A DNA stretch of 64,000 nucleotides from Peribacillus simplex (lineage in GTDB: Bacteria > Bacillota > Bacilli > Bacillales > DSM-1321). This document shows, piece after piece, positions 17,781-26,356 of this stretch (position 1 is its first letter; the number at the start of each line of letters is the position of its first letter). The notes below the pieces were generated by a model. That model made no database searches, was not told the origin of the DNA, and saw nothing but the letters and a program-made list of their open reading frames with translations. The DNA lies in assembly GCF_001578185.1 (NCBI RefSeq), contig NZ_CP011008.1, positions 4,554,001-4,618,000 on the forward strand, written 5' to 3'. The translations under genes and the position numbers were made by a program.

Positions 17781-17842
17781 GGGTTTTACACTTCATTTTC
17801 CGAATGTATGATAAACAACCTTTTGATGACGCTTACGCACCT

Positions 17843-18196
17843 CTATTTTATTATTAGAAGATTAGTGACAGAGCTTAAATCTCTCCAATTTACAACAACC
17901 AATCCAATTACAATAATATTTTTAACAATATTCACGAACAATCTGTTATGTCTAATATTTATATCTTTATCTTCATTTATAAAAATGGGTAAATTAATAT
18001 TTTCATCAGACCTTTCGATGAATGTAAACGCCCCCCAAACTACAACTGCTATTAGAGGTAACGCTATAAAACTCTTTACATCACCATTTCCTGAAATACT
18101 CCATTTATAAAACACTTGTATGAAACCTAGAGTAAGACTTAATAGGGATAAAATATTCATAATAATTTCTAATGGCATTTTCTTAGAATGTGACAT
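17843..18196 (-). CDS. Integral membrane protein, 117 aa
   Basis: Three membrane segments (about residues 10-29, 40-60 and 88-104) with an acidic loop ERSDENINLPIFINEDKDIN. GGAGGTAAAGAAAAA precedes the ATG. Family not recognised. Confidence 0.7.
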   Translation of the reverse strand: MSHSKKMPLEIIMNILSLLSLTLGFIQVFYKWSISGNGDVKSFIALPLIAVVVWGAFTFIERSDENINLPIFINEDKDINIRHNRLFVNIVKNIIVIGLVVVNWRDLSSVTNLLIIK

Positions 18197-18364
18197 TTTT
18201 TCTTTACCTCCTCTTTTTTCTTTATCTATTTCTCTTTATTCATTTTTTCTAAATTATAACATTTTTTTCGTGTTTCACCCTAGGTGCTCAGTGATAATAT
18301 ACGACCACAGTTCGAGTGCTATACTAGTCATAATTGTACTAGATAGGTATTTTTTTACTTGAAT

Positions 18365-18423
18365 TTGAATGTATGATAATTGTAAGAATCGCACATTTAA
18401 AAGGACACAGATTGACGACCTAT
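18365..18423 (+). repeat. Second dispersed repeat, copy 1
   Basis: GAATGTATGATAATTGTAAG and following bases match 18807-18867 at roughly three quarters of about 54 positions. A fragment (TCCGAATGTATGATAA) also occurs near 17795. Confidence 0.5.
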
Positions 18424-18569
18424 TTTTATTATTTAATTCCATACTCATAGTCGGAATTAAATTCCTATGGGGCAATGACCAATTCTTTGTCCAATTTATG
18501 TGGGGGCTTTCTTTCAAATCCTTATTAAATAATGGTGAAGTTTACCATAGGAAGATGGGAGGTTTTATA

Positions 18570-18737
18570 ATGCGCTTAAATCCCTATACGGTTATGTTTA
18601 TCGTTTTAGCAGTTGGTTCAAATTTAATTTTAAATGGTTTGTTCAAGCAAGGGTTTTTAGGTATCATAATTGCCATTATATTATTGGTTTTTGCAGCACT
18701 TAGTACTGGGAAAAAGGAAAGTAAAGAACAAAGATAA
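18570..18737 (+). CDS. Small membrane protein, 55 aa
   Basis: The start is the ATG at 18570, since GATGGGAGG lies just before it; the longer frame from 18369 has no such support and overlaps a repeat. Two hydrophobic helices (residues 7-24 and 28-46) and a charged tail GKKESKEQR. One of few plus-strand genes in the array. Function unknown. Confidence 0.65.
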   Translation: MRLNPYTVMFIVLAVGSNLILNGLFKQGFLGIIIAIILLVFAALSTGKKESKEQR

Positions 18738-18806
18738 GAAGTCCAAAATTTTTTTGGCTTTATTTATTTCATTTTAGTATTTTAAAAAGGGATTTTCATT
18801 TAATTT

Positions 18807-18867
18807 TCCGAATGTGCGATAATGGTAAAAATCGTATGTTCAAAAGGCCGACATTTGGCGGCCTTCT
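18807..18867 (+). repeat. Second dispersed repeat, copy 2, with terminator-like hairpin
   Basis: Same family as 18365-18423. It ends in the hairpin AAGGCCGACATTTGGCGGCCTT (stem AAGGCCG/CGGCCTT), which directly adjoins the 3' end of group II intron 3. Confidence 0.55.
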
Positions 18868-18877
18868 TAAGGCGCTA

Positions 18878-19556
18878 GTCGAGTAGAAGGGAACCTCTCT
18901 ACCTTACGGTAGATTGTGTTCCTGCCCCCCTCACAGAACCGTGCTTGCGCTATTCACGCACACGGCTCCTCCTAGTTACCATTCACAAAATGTAGCTAAT
19001 CTCTCAGATTCAGATTTTGCTAATTCTGCTATCCTTAGTAGTTTTGTTTCCATTTATCCCTACCTCTGAGTGTAGTAAATGTTTCCCTAGTAAGGGTGAT
19101 AACTGGTAGCTAGCCTTTCCTCCATCGGCATTACCCAACTTCATTGGTACTACGCTGCTATCCGACTCCCTACACAGCATTTGGTTTCCTTGCTTTTTAT
19201 CGCTTGTACACCATACTCTTCTAATAAGAAAAGACCGATAGGGTCTCCCGAGTTGCCGTATCATATCGATGTGTAACGTGCCAAGGTCTCTGACTCCAGA
19301 GAGGTTTTATCCATCTTGCCCTTAACGAAGGATAAAATGTAGCTTTCTGCTGTGCGTAAAGCATCAGCCCTCTCGATTTACTAACTTTATGGAGCTCAAT
19401 CCCTTCAACCATTTGGCTTTCGGCCCGCCACCTAACTGTCTACGCTTAAAGACTAAAGTTACCTTTAGCCCTCCAAGACTCGCTACGAGCGAATGGCTAG
19501 TTCTTACTCGACGGGAATCCCACCCGCTATATGATACGACCTAGGCTCGGCCGCAC
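18878..19556 (-). mobile_element. Group II intron, ORF-deleted copy 3 (679 bp)
   Basis: Same 5' end (GTGCGGCCGAGCC at 19556), the same catalytic 5' RNA domains, domain V (near 18937-18971) and 3' end CTACTCGAC as the full copies. The ORF is reduced to its first 15 or so codons (METKLLRIAELAKSE) joined to the last few (EISYx), a deletion of about 1.26 kb. Many single-base differences from copies 1 and 2 show it is older. The ribozyme core looks intact, so splicing and mobility could be served in trans by the reverse transcriptase of the other copies. Confidence 0.85.
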
Positions 19557-19578
19557 ACGCACCCGTCAGTTCATTAAA
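19557..19578 (-). repeat. A module of the repeat (5' exon of intron 3)
   Basis: AACTGACGGGTGCGT on the minus strand borders the intron start. Confidence 0.65.
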
Positions 19579-19593
19579 GAAATCAGGTAATTA

Positions 19594-20409
19594 TTAGACA
19601 ATAAATTTGGTAAACCACGCAATATATCCTGCCCCTGGAATAAAAAATACTTGAGCTAGTATCGTTCCTAATAAACGAGAAGTAACCATCATAAGAGATA
19701 CACCTTTGAGATTAAGGTAACTTCCCTTCTGATTTATTACGTCATCCGCAAGAATAGATATTTTAGGGTCAATAAAAATTATAAGTAAAATTGTAGCTAT
19801 TCCATTTATTAGACCCGATGCCATAATAGCTGTTGTTGCTCTTTCTGGAGCTATTAAAGCAGCATATAACGCAGATAACACCCCAATTGTATAGATTGCA
19901 GTTATTACCATATTAATTAAGAACAATCTTATAGGAATATCTTCCAATCTAATATCCTTTAAGTAAGAAAACTTTGGTAAATGAATGTGTTTTACCCCAC
20001 GTTTAATGTATTCGAAAGTTAATCCCTTTTTTATTAAAGCTGGTATAGAACCTCTTTCTTCAGATAAATGAACAATAGCCCTTGAAAAAATTGCAATAAA
20101 AGTAGGAAGTAAAAGAATACCTATAATTGTTCCTAATGTTGATGAACCAATAATGATTCTATATTGGTTTTCAACAAACTCTAGGGTATTTACTTTTGGA
20201 GCATTATCAACCAGGCTCCCTGTAAATGGTTGCTGCATCATATTCGCTAATCGAGAAATCATAACCATCAAGTTAAATAAGGATAGAGCTGAAGCTAACA
20301 ATCTTACCCTTGCACCAGATAATCTGACTGCATATGCAAGTGTTTCGATAGAATGGATAATAAATATAAATAGAGATATAAGAATTAATTTTTCTGTTAA
20401 GAGTTCCAT
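19594..20409 (-). CDS. amj: Amj-family lipid II flippase (DUF2837)
   Basis: A 271-aa polytopic membrane protein resembling B. subtilis Amj (YdaH): N-terminal LFIFIIHSIETLAYAVRLSGAR, LALxxSLFNLMVMISRLANMMQ, and the C-terminal MMVTSRLLGTILAQVFFIPGAGYIAW. Amj moves lipid II across the membrane and can replace MurJ when that is inhibited; in B. subtilis it is under envelope-stress control. It stands alone between two intron-bearing repeats. No envelope-stress promoter could be recognised in the short upstream spacer. Confidence 0.85.
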   Translation of the reverse strand: MELLTEKLILISLFIFIIHSIETLAYAVRLSGARVRLLASALSLFNLMVMISRLANMMQQPFTGSLVDNAPKVNTLEFVENQYRIIIGSSTLGTIIGILLLPTFIAIFSRAIVHLSEERGSIPALIKKGLTFEYIKRGVKHIHLPKFSYLKDIRLEDIPIRLFLINMVITAIYTIGVLSALYAALIAPERATTAIMASGLINGIATILLIIFIDPKISILADDVINQKGSYLNLKGVSLMMVTSRLLGTILAQVFFIPGAGYIAWFTKFIV

Positions 20410-20470
20410 AACAAATTACCTACTTTAATATTTTTCTTCCCATATTACCACATATATTTCCAATTCGTGT

Positions 20471-20539
20471 TATGGAACTATCCTGCCCCTATAGTTCCAT
20501 AACAAAAAAGTTGCTTCAGCAACCTCCCTTATTGAAGTA
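20471..20539 (-). repeat. Three-hairpin repeat, copy split by intron 2
   Basis: C GGAACTATCCTGCCCCTATA with TAGTTCC, B GTTGCTTCAGCAACCTCC. The A module continues at 22481-22495 (AAGCACCCGTTAGTT). Confidence 0.85.
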
Positions 20540-22480
20540 GTCGAGTAGAAAGGAGCCTTCCTACCTTACGGTAAATTGTACTCCTCCCCCTCACAGAACC
20601 GTGCTTGCGCTATTAACGCACACGGCTCCTCCTAGTCATCGTTTACAGAAGGTAGCTAATCTCTTTTCTTAGTTCATAGATATTCACTTTGATTCTTGGT
20701 GAAGGCAGTGGATATTTACGGAGAAAGAGATTAAATTTATCCCATGTAAAGGACTTTCTTTGGCTTCTTCTGTTTAGCCATTTAAATAGTAAGTATTCGA
20801 GTCTCTCTTTGAAGTTGTTAACCATTTGTATGTTATCGGTCATACAATAATAGTTGTAATAACCTATGAGTGAGCGTTTAAATCTATCCATGATCGTATG
20901 AATATCTTTATTTCTATTAATCTTCAGCCATTCTTTAGATTCTTTTAGTTTACCTTGGACTTTCTTATTACTAGATTTCCGTTTCACTCGAAATTTCCCT
21001 TGTTTGCTTTTCCCGCAATAGTGAGTAAACCCTAGGAAATCAAAGGTATCCGGTTTATTACTCCCATCTCGCTTTGCATTATTTTCTGCAAACCTCCCAA
21101 AGGGTATAATTTTCGTTTTATCCTCGGCTATCTCTAAGTTAAACTTCTTCAATCTAAGCTTTAATGAATGGAAGAATTGCTGAGCTTCACTTTTATGTTG
21201 AAAACAACAAACAAAGTCATCTGCATATCTTACTATGTAGGCCTGCCCTTTACATTGTTTCCTAACCACTTTCTCAAACCATAAGTCGAGAACGTAATGG
21301 AGATATACATTCGCTAATATCGGAGATATTACTCCACCTTGCGGTGTACCGTTATCTGTTTTGTACTTCTTACCTTCCTCCATGTATCCACCTTTAAGAA
21401 ACCTGCTGATTATTCTCTGTAGGTTAGGGTCGGTGACTCGGAGGTTCAAGAACTCCATCATCCACTTGTGGTCAACGTTGTCAAAGAAACCCTTGATATC
21501 TACATCCACTACATAACTTACTGATTTCTTTTCAATATAATGGTTCAGTATTTTCAGCGCATCATGGCAATTTCTATTAGGACGGAAACCAAATGAACAA
21601 TCTAGGAAGTCATTTTCATAGATAGTATTTAGTATTTTTGTAATGCCTTTTTGTACAATTTTATCCTCATGTTCCGGTATCCCCAAAGGCCTTTTCTTGG
21701 TAGAATTGAGTTTTGGGATATACATCCTTCTTTCTGGAACAGGGCGATAACTTTTGCTTTTAAGCCTACTTACTAAATCCTTTATATTTTCTTCCAAGTT
21801 TTCGCTGTATTGTTCTTTAGTCGTTCCGTTAACACCAGTCGCCTTTTTATTAGGTAGTTCATGATGACACTGTGTTAGCGATTGCTCATTTAATAAATGC
21901 GCAAGAGATGTAAATTTCATTTCAGGCTCGGATTTTGCTAATTCTGCTATCCTTAGTAGTTTTGTTTCCATTTATAATACCTACCTCTGTGTGTAGTAAA
22001 TGTTTCCCTAGTAAGGGTGATAACTGGTAGCTAGCCTTCCCTCCATCGGCATTACCCAACTTCATTGGTACTACGCTGCTATCCGACTCCCTACACGGCA
22101 TTTGGTTTCCTTACTTGTTATCGCTTGTACACCATACTCTTCAATAAAATAGAAAAGACCGGAAGGGTCTCCCGAGTTGCCGCATCATATCAATGTATAA
22201 CGTGCCAAGGTCTCTGACTCCAGAGAGGCTTTATCCTTCTTGCCTTTAACGAAGAATAAAATGTAGCTTTCTGCTGCGCTTAAGGCATCAGCCCTCTCGA
22301 TTTACTAACATTATGGAGCTCAATCCCTTCAACCATTTGGCTTTCGGCCCGTCACCTAACTGTCTACGCTTAAAGACTAACGTTACCATTAGCCCTCCAA
22401 GACTCGCTACGAGCGAATGGCTAATTCTTACTCGACGGGAATCCCACCCGCTATATGATACGACCTAGGCTCGGCCGCAC
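20540..22480 (-). mobile_element. Group II intron, full-length copy 2 (1941 bp)
   Basis: Same length, ends and content as copy 1 (5333-7273). In a side-by-side read of the ORFs I found only two base differences, one silent. The insertion point within the repeat is also the same. This near identity points to a very recent copying or gene-conversion event. The two copies are direct repeats about 15 kb apart. Confidence 0.92.
20643..21971 (-). CDS. ltrA: Group II intron reverse transcriptase/maturase, copy 2
   Basis: 442 aa, identical to the protein at 5436-6764 except Glu for Val in RPVPxRRMYIPK. The catalytic YADD, the GTPQGG motif and the maturase region are intact, and again no endonuclease domain is present. 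The Val/Glu site lies near the start of the reverse transcriptase domain before the IPKxN motif; relatives often carry Val-Arg-Arg or Arg there, so the effect is uncertain. Confidence 0.93.
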   Translation of the reverse strand: METKLLRIAELAKSEPEMKFTSLAHLLNEQSLTQCHHELPNKKATGVNGTTKEQYSENLEENIKDLVSRLKSKSYRPVPERRMYIPKLNSTKKRPLGIPEHEDKIVQKGITKILNTIYENDFLDCSFGFRPNRNCHDALKILNHYIEKKSVSYVVDVDIKGFFDNVDHKWMMEFLNLRVTDPNLQRIISRFLKGGYMEEGKKYKTDNGTPQGGVISPILANVYLHYVLDLWFEKVVRKQCKGQAYIVRYADDFVCCFQHKSEAQQFFHSLKLRLKKFNLEIAEDKTKIIPFGRFAENNAKRDGSNKPDTFDFLGFTHYCGKSKQGKFRVKRKSSNKKVQGKLKESKEWLKINRNKDIHTIMDRFKRSLIGYYNYYCMTDNIQMVNNFKERLEYLLFKWLNRRSQRKSFTWDKFNLFLRKYPLPSPRIKVNIYELRKEISYLL

Positions 22481-22495
22481 AAGCACCCGTTAGTT
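22481..22495 (-). repeat. A module of the repeat, beyond intron 2
   Basis: AACTAACGGGTGCTT on the minus strand, 5' exon of intron 2. Confidence 0.75.
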
Positions 22496-22581
22496 TAAGT
22501 AGAAACCTTCCCAATCTCATTAGTGGAAACCAAAAATCCCTTATCCAAAGAAAAATCCCCAGTTTCAGGAGAAAAATTAGG

Positions 22582-23007
22582 TTAAATAGCTTTTCTGATT
22601 AACCAGTTTTGATAAAGAAAATAAAAATAACTAATAAAATACAAACCAATTAAAAAGAAAAAAGACACCTTATTCATATAACCTAGCAATGCTAAAAATA
22701 ATAAACCAATACCAAATAAAATGGACATAAAATCAAAGGCTTTAGACTTTGCAAATTGATTGATTTTTATATTACGCTCATCATTTTCTTCGATCTTTTG
22801 TGCTTTAGTTTTAAATCTTTCACTTGAAATAGATGTTACTCCAGAAAAGGTGAGAAAGACCCCAGTAAAAATAATAGCTATGGAAACTAGATCCGGACGG
22901 ATAAATATGGAACGAATCTCATTTGCCACAGGAAAAGTTACGAATATTCCAAATGATATTAAGACAATTCCACTGAAGGTTAATATCCAAAGTGCCTTAT
23001 TTTTCAT
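22582..23007 (-). CDS. Membrane protein (DUF2178-like), partner of the XRE regulator
   Basis: 141 aa with four membrane helices in two pairs and a central charged stretch AQKIEENDERNIKINQFAKSKAFDFM; the xxDERNxxIxxxAKSKA motif is typical of small membrane proteins paired with XRE regulators. It overlaps the regulator gene by 11 bases, so the two are translated together. The role is unknown; such pairs may act as regulator plus membrane-bound antagonist or sensor. Confidence 0.75.
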   Translation of the reverse strand: MKNKALWILTFSGIVLISFGIFVTFPVANEIRSIFIRPDLVSIAIIFTGVFLTFSGVTSISSERFKTKAQKIEENDERNIKINQFAKSKAFDFMSILFGIGLLFLALLGYMNKVSFFFLIGLYFISYFYFLYQNWLIRKAI

Positions 23008-23209
23008 TATTTATTTCCTCCTCGTAGATAAAAATTTCTTCAATGCTTAAATTAAAATAACGTGCAATCTTAAAAGCTAGAATTATTGAAGGGTTATATC
23101 GCCCATTTTCTAAAGACCCAATCGTTTGTCTAGATACCTCTAAGGCTGCGGCAAGTTCCTCCTGTTTAACTCCATGCTGTTTTCGGATTATTTCTAGCTT
23201 ATTTTTCAA
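22997..23209 (-). CDS. XRE-family transcriptional regulator, 70 aa
   Basis: A single helix-turn-helix domain: VKQEELAAALEVSRQTIGSLENGRYNPSIILAFKIARYFNLSIEEIF (about residues 14-60) is the usual short Cro/YgzD/YvaP type with no C-terminal domain. First gene of a two-gene operon with the membrane protein. Two near-identical dyads in its upstream region (23227-23242 and 23270-23285) are probable autoregulatory sites. Confidence 0.9.
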   Translation of the reverse strand: MKNKLEIIRKQHGVKQEELAAALEVSRQTIGSLENGRYNPSIILAFKIARYFNLSIEEIFIYEEEINNEK

Positions 23210-23226
23210 CTACCCACCTCTAATAC

Positions 23227-23242
23227 GGAAAGTAAACTTTCC
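23227..23242. promoter_or_regulatory. Putative XRE operator 1
   Basis: Near-perfect palindrome GGAAAGTAAACTTTCC 17 bases upstream of the regulator start. Confidence 0.6.
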
Positions 23243-23269
23243 ATAAAATTAACATAAAAAGATAAATAT

Positions 23270-23285
23270 GCAAAGTTCACTTTCC
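23270..23285. promoter_or_regulatory. Putative XRE operator 2
   Basis: GCAAAGTTCACTTTCC matches operator 1 at 13 of 16 positions. Centre-to-centre distance 43 bases, about four helical turns. Confidence 0.55.
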
Positions 23286-23333
23286 ATAAAAAAACAAATT
23301 ACATAATCACTCTTAAAGTAGCCCATCAAAAAT

Positions 23334-23360
23334 GAAACCCCTTGGCGGCCAAGAGGTTTT
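23334..23360 (-). terminator. Bidirectional terminator
   Basis: AAACCCCTTGG/CCAAGAGGTTT hairpin, downstream of the small gene at 23478-23663. Confidence 0.75.
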
Positions 23361-23477
23361 CTCATCTTCGAAATTATCGTTTATACTGTAGCTTTGAATC
23401 AAATTTTGATCATTTAGGAATAGGCATTTTTTCAAGCAGGGATGACCTTCTAAATCAGATATCCTTCGATTCTATGT

Positions 23478-23663
23478 TTATTGTGATTTATTAATTGATT
23501 TCTTTTCGTATCGTTTTGAAAAGTATAGAGTAAGGGTAACACCTAATAAAACGATTCCTAAACAGATATAAAGTGGAAAATCCCAACGTATGTAAGCAGC
23601 TGTTGATGCTCCTAATACCGTGATCCATTCAAAAACTAAAAATGGTTTTATGTATTTATTCAA
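23478..23663 (-). CDS. Small membrane protein, 61 aa
   Basis: Two hydrophobic segments (about residues 6-24 and 29-48), then a basic tail YFSKRYEKKSINKSQ. GGGGAGGTTAGTTAATTG precedes the start. Not recognised. Confidence 0.6.
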   Translation of the reverse strand: MNKYIKPFLVFEWITVLGASTAAYIRWDFPLYICLGIVLLGVTLTLYFSKRYEKKSINKSQ

Positions 23664-23758
23664 TTAACTAACCTCCCCTTTATTTATCCATATATTGTTA
23701 ATTCATTTTAACATACCTAGAGTTAATAAAATCTAACAAAAAATAGGCCATTATTCTT

Positions 23759-23938
23759 TTAAAGGGTCTGTTGTTTAAATATAAATGCCGTTTCCGAATT
23801 GTTAAGCTCTCTAGCAATCCTCTGCATCTCTCCCGAAGATAGCCCATCTGCATTGGTAATTACACCAGCAGGATTACCTGATAATTTTTCTTTCGTAAGA
23901 ATCAATTTGATATAATCGGTACTTTCTTGCCATGTCAT
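23759..23938 (-). pseudogene. PhzF-family N-terminal fragment with its own start
   Basis: A 59-codon ORF begins ATG after AAAGGTGGG. Its second half reads GNPAGVITNADGLSSGEMQR and then IARELNNSETAF, the N-terminal active-site region of PhzF-type epimerases/isomerases including the catalytic Glu. The first 20 residues (MTWQESTDYIKLILTKEKLS) do not belong to PhzF, and the ORF stops soon after SETAF, so about 200 residues are missing. It is either a decayed chimera or a new short gene made by recombination; translation signals look usable. Confidence 0.65.
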
Positions 23939-24004
23939 TTCCCACCTTTAATATAGTGAATTTCCGGTCCTTTATACTATCTATAATTCTTACTATATTA
24001 AAAA

Positions 24005-24076
24005 TTACCCCGTTAGCTCCACAAGAAAAAGAGTGATCGTCACAGCTCTTTAAAGAACTATTGCACCCGTTAGTTT
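24005..24076 (-). repeat. Three-hairpin repeat copy
   Basis: C TTACCCCGTTAGCTCC, B AAAGAGTGATCGTCACAGCTCT, A GCACCCGTTAGTTTAA. Confidence 0.75.
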
Positions 24077-24127
24077 AAGTGTACTTATTCACAAACTTAG
24101 TTGGCTTTGCATAAATAAACCGATTCG

Positions 24128-24200
24128 TTCATTACAGGAATGCTGCCCCTTTAGTTGAAGAAGAAAAAAGGATTGCCGCAGCAATCCATTCTAGCGAAAA
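24128..24200 (-). repeat. Three-hairpin repeat copy
   Basis: C variant ATTACAGGAATGCTGCCCCT (also seen near 5272) and B GGATTGCCGCAGCAATCC. Confidence 0.7.
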
Positions 24201-24227
24201 GTTCCAATTAGCAGCTAAGTCAACTTC

Positions 24228-24719
24228 TCATGCATTCGCCTTCCAACTGTTTTGCAGTTTCCTTATATAAATAATTTGACCGATATGATATGCATTATGG
24301 GTAGTTGCATTTCCAAGAATTTGCCACCACTTAACTTTTTCAGGAAAACCTATAACATCACTTTCTATTTTTTCATTAGTTAATAACCCTTCCCACTTTA
24401 AAAGGACTTCTAATAAGATTTTTTTCAAATCGTTAAAGCACATATATTCAGGACTTAAAAAGCTCCGATTATTATCTCCGATTGAAGATACAGCGTCTAC
24501 GTTGGATTTTTCGTACCTGGTTTGCCAAGTTTGATTCCAATAAATCAGATGTTGTACAATTTCAGCTATACTGTTACTATCTTTGCTTGGCTTCCATAAA
24601 GCCTGTTCTTCCGTCAAATTTTCAACTGATTCTGAAAATGGTTTGTACCAACTAGGGTCATTAGCATTCGCTAAGAACTGGTCAGAAATAATATCTTTTA
24701 CGTTGGTCATTCTATTCAC
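24228..24719 (-). CDS. DinB-family protein, 163 aa
   Basis: Four-helix DinB fold: WYKPFSESVENLTEEQALWKP at the start, first histidine in EIVQHLIYWNQTWQ, and NATTHNAYHIGQIIYIRKLQ with the two closing histidines. The family includes metal-dependent thiol transferases; the reaction here is unknown. AGGAGTGAATAGA lies before the ATG. Second of three such genes in the window. Confidence 0.85.
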   Translation of the reverse strand: MNRMTNVKDIISDQFLANANDPSWYKPFSESVENLTEEQALWKPSKDSNSIAEIVQHLIYWNQTWQTRYEKSNVDAVSSIGDNNRSFLSPEYMCFNDLKKILLEVLLKWEGLLTNEKIESDVIGFPEKVKWWQILGNATTHNAYHIGQIIYIRKLQNSWKANA

Positions 24720-24837
24720 TCCTCAATTCTAATTAGAATATGGATCCCTAAATTAAGTACAACAGCCATCCTCCCTGATGTTAAAATGATTTTCCTACTC
24801 ATTTAGTTTCGAGATAACCACCACAAAAACCTTTTAC

Positions 24838-24870
24838 TTGTTCAACTATCCTGCCCCGATAGTTCAATAA
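24838..24870 (-). repeat. C module of the repeat
   Basis: TTGTTCAACTATCCTGCCCC then GATAGTTCAATAA: inverted arms. Confidence 0.75.
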
Positions 24871-24910
24871 GACTTATTGTAGAGGTGACATATACTGTGA
24901 CATAAAAAAA

Positions 24911-24930
24911 AGACGGTTTTACCGTCTAAT
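24911..24930 (-). terminator. Terminator on the minus strand
   Basis: AGACGGT/ACCGTCT stem with a T8 run on the minus strand. Confidence 0.75.
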
Positions 24931-25007
24931 AGATTGCACTAGTTTTCTTAGTAAAAATAAAACTAATATAGCGAAAAGAGAAGTTAGAATTAATCCTGGA
25001 ATATTGG
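24919..25007 (-). pseudogene. Truncated third copy of the membrane helix/coiled-coil micro-protein
   Basis: Reads IPGLILTSLFAILVLFLLRK and LVQ, nearly the same as residues 9-31 of the gene at 8570-8734, then leaves the family and stops at a TAA in the terminator. The start codon and coiled coil are missing. Its 5' part was replaced by the end of the HAD gene. Confidence 0.7.
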
Positions 25008-25017
25008 ACGAATCTTT

Positions 25018-26331
25018 TTATGGATTCGTCAACAATTTTTCTTCATTTGATCCAAGCTTGATCGTGTATTCAGTCGGTATCCATAAGCCTGTATTCTCAT
25101 TTCTTCCTTGGAGAACATATTTCGGGTTGTTTTTGCCCATCCGTTCTGCAGCTGTTTTCGCAAGCTTGCCGATATCACCTGTTTTGAGGCGGTTGATAAT
25201 TAAACCGAGTTTCAAACTCTTTATTGTCAGCATTTCATAATCTGTGCTGCTGTCTCCCGCTACGAATATCGGACCGTATCCGCCCCGCGTTTTGGAGATG
25301 GCGTGTTCGATCACTTCCACCTTACCTTCTCGAGCAGTGATCGGCCAATTGTCTACATATTCTGCTTGAGTAATTCCTTCCTTCTTTTTTAATCTCATCC
25401 CAAAGACATTTTCCTTTGGAACGTTGTAGCCGTATTTTGGATTTGACGAAAATACCTCCACCACCTCTTCCATCGAAGCCGAAATAACAAAAACGTCAAT
25501 CCCATTCTCCATAAAAGTATGCATTAAGTTTGCGATTTCCGAGGCCAGACGCAGTCCCGTTTTATAGGTAACTTGAACAGTACCGGCTTTTCCTAACATT
25601 GACCCAGGACTTATAAGCGTCACCGATGCCATTTCCGCCCCTAAATTATAATCATTTGAAGCCTCTGCAAGCTGCTGTACTTCTTCGGTCGACATGTTGG
25701 CAAATAAATAAAGCACCCATGGATATCCGATTTCAACACCGTATGTTTCCCCAATGGCCTCATACAGAAAGTACATTTTCGCTTTAAAATCTTTAAACTG
25801 ATCAGTTGAATGAAGCGTTTCTAACCTCTCTTTTCCATTCATCCCATTATAGTTGGAATAAAGGAATTCGTAATCGCGCTTCAGATCCTCGGCGATTTCC
25901 TTCAGAGTTACCGCATTTCCTTGAAGGTTTTTAAACTCTTGTGAAAAGGGTCCATCCGGCACATTCTTTTTGATCACTTCATAAAACTCTTCCGGTTGCA
26001 TGTTATATGCCAAGTGATCAATTTGATAAAGAAAGAGGGCCTCCTCCGTATCATTCATGATGCTCGTATGATCCCAATCAAAAACAACATAAGGTTTTCG
26101 ATTTGGATCGTATCCTGTACTTCCAGCACAATGCTTATCAATTAGGTTTTGAACAGACTTATAGGTGTCAGGAGCCCATTTCCCTTTATCCAGCACTTGA
26201 ATACAATGGCCCTCCCTATTTTGCGGAGTCGAAACTGCTTTTCCGCTTGCAGCCGTTCCTAAGGAAGCATACAAAAACAAGCAAATAACGATCATGCCAA
26301 ATAAAGCTTTTAATTTGGTTCTCTTATTCAT
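25018..26331 (-). CDS. Secreted HAD-superfamily phosphatase, 437 aa
   Basis: An N-terminal signal segment (about residues 8-29) exports the protein. HAD motif I is VVFDWDHTSIMND (Asp85, Asp87), motif II VISASMEEVVEVF (about residue 283), and the acidic motif IV GDSSTDYEM (about 360). The large insert between motifs I and II is a cap. The DWDxTSxxND form resembles phosphorylcholine phosphatase-like HAD enzymes, so a phosphomonoesterase acting outside the cell is likely; the substrate is uncertain. GGGGGGATAAT stands before the ATG. The leader carries a long hairpin with T-rich sequence (26357-26401). Array unit, longer than its neighbours. Confidence 0.85.
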   Translation of the reverse strand: MNKRTKLKALFGMIVICLFLYASLGTAASGKAVSTPQNREGHCIQVLDKGKWAPDTYKSVQNLIDKHCAGSTGYDPNRKPYVVFDWDHTSIMNDTEEALFLYQIDHLAYNMQPEEFYEVIKKNVPDGPFSQEFKNLQGNAVTLKEIAEDLKRDYEFLYSNYNGMNGKERLETLHSTDQFKDFKAKMYFLYEAIGETYGVEIGYPWVLYLFANMSTEEVQQLAEASNDYNLGAEMASVTLISPGSMLGKAGTVQVTYKTGLRLASEIANLMHTFMENGIDVFVISASMEEVVEVFSSNPKYGYNVPKENVFGMRLKKKEGITQAEYVDNWPITAREGKVEVIEHAISKTRGGYGPIFVAGDSSTDYEMLTIKSLKLGLIINRLKTGDIGKLAKTAAERMGKNNPKYVLQGRNENTGLWIPTEYTIKLGSNEEKLLTNP

Positions 26332-26356
26332 ATTATCCCCCCTGAAAAATGCAAAA

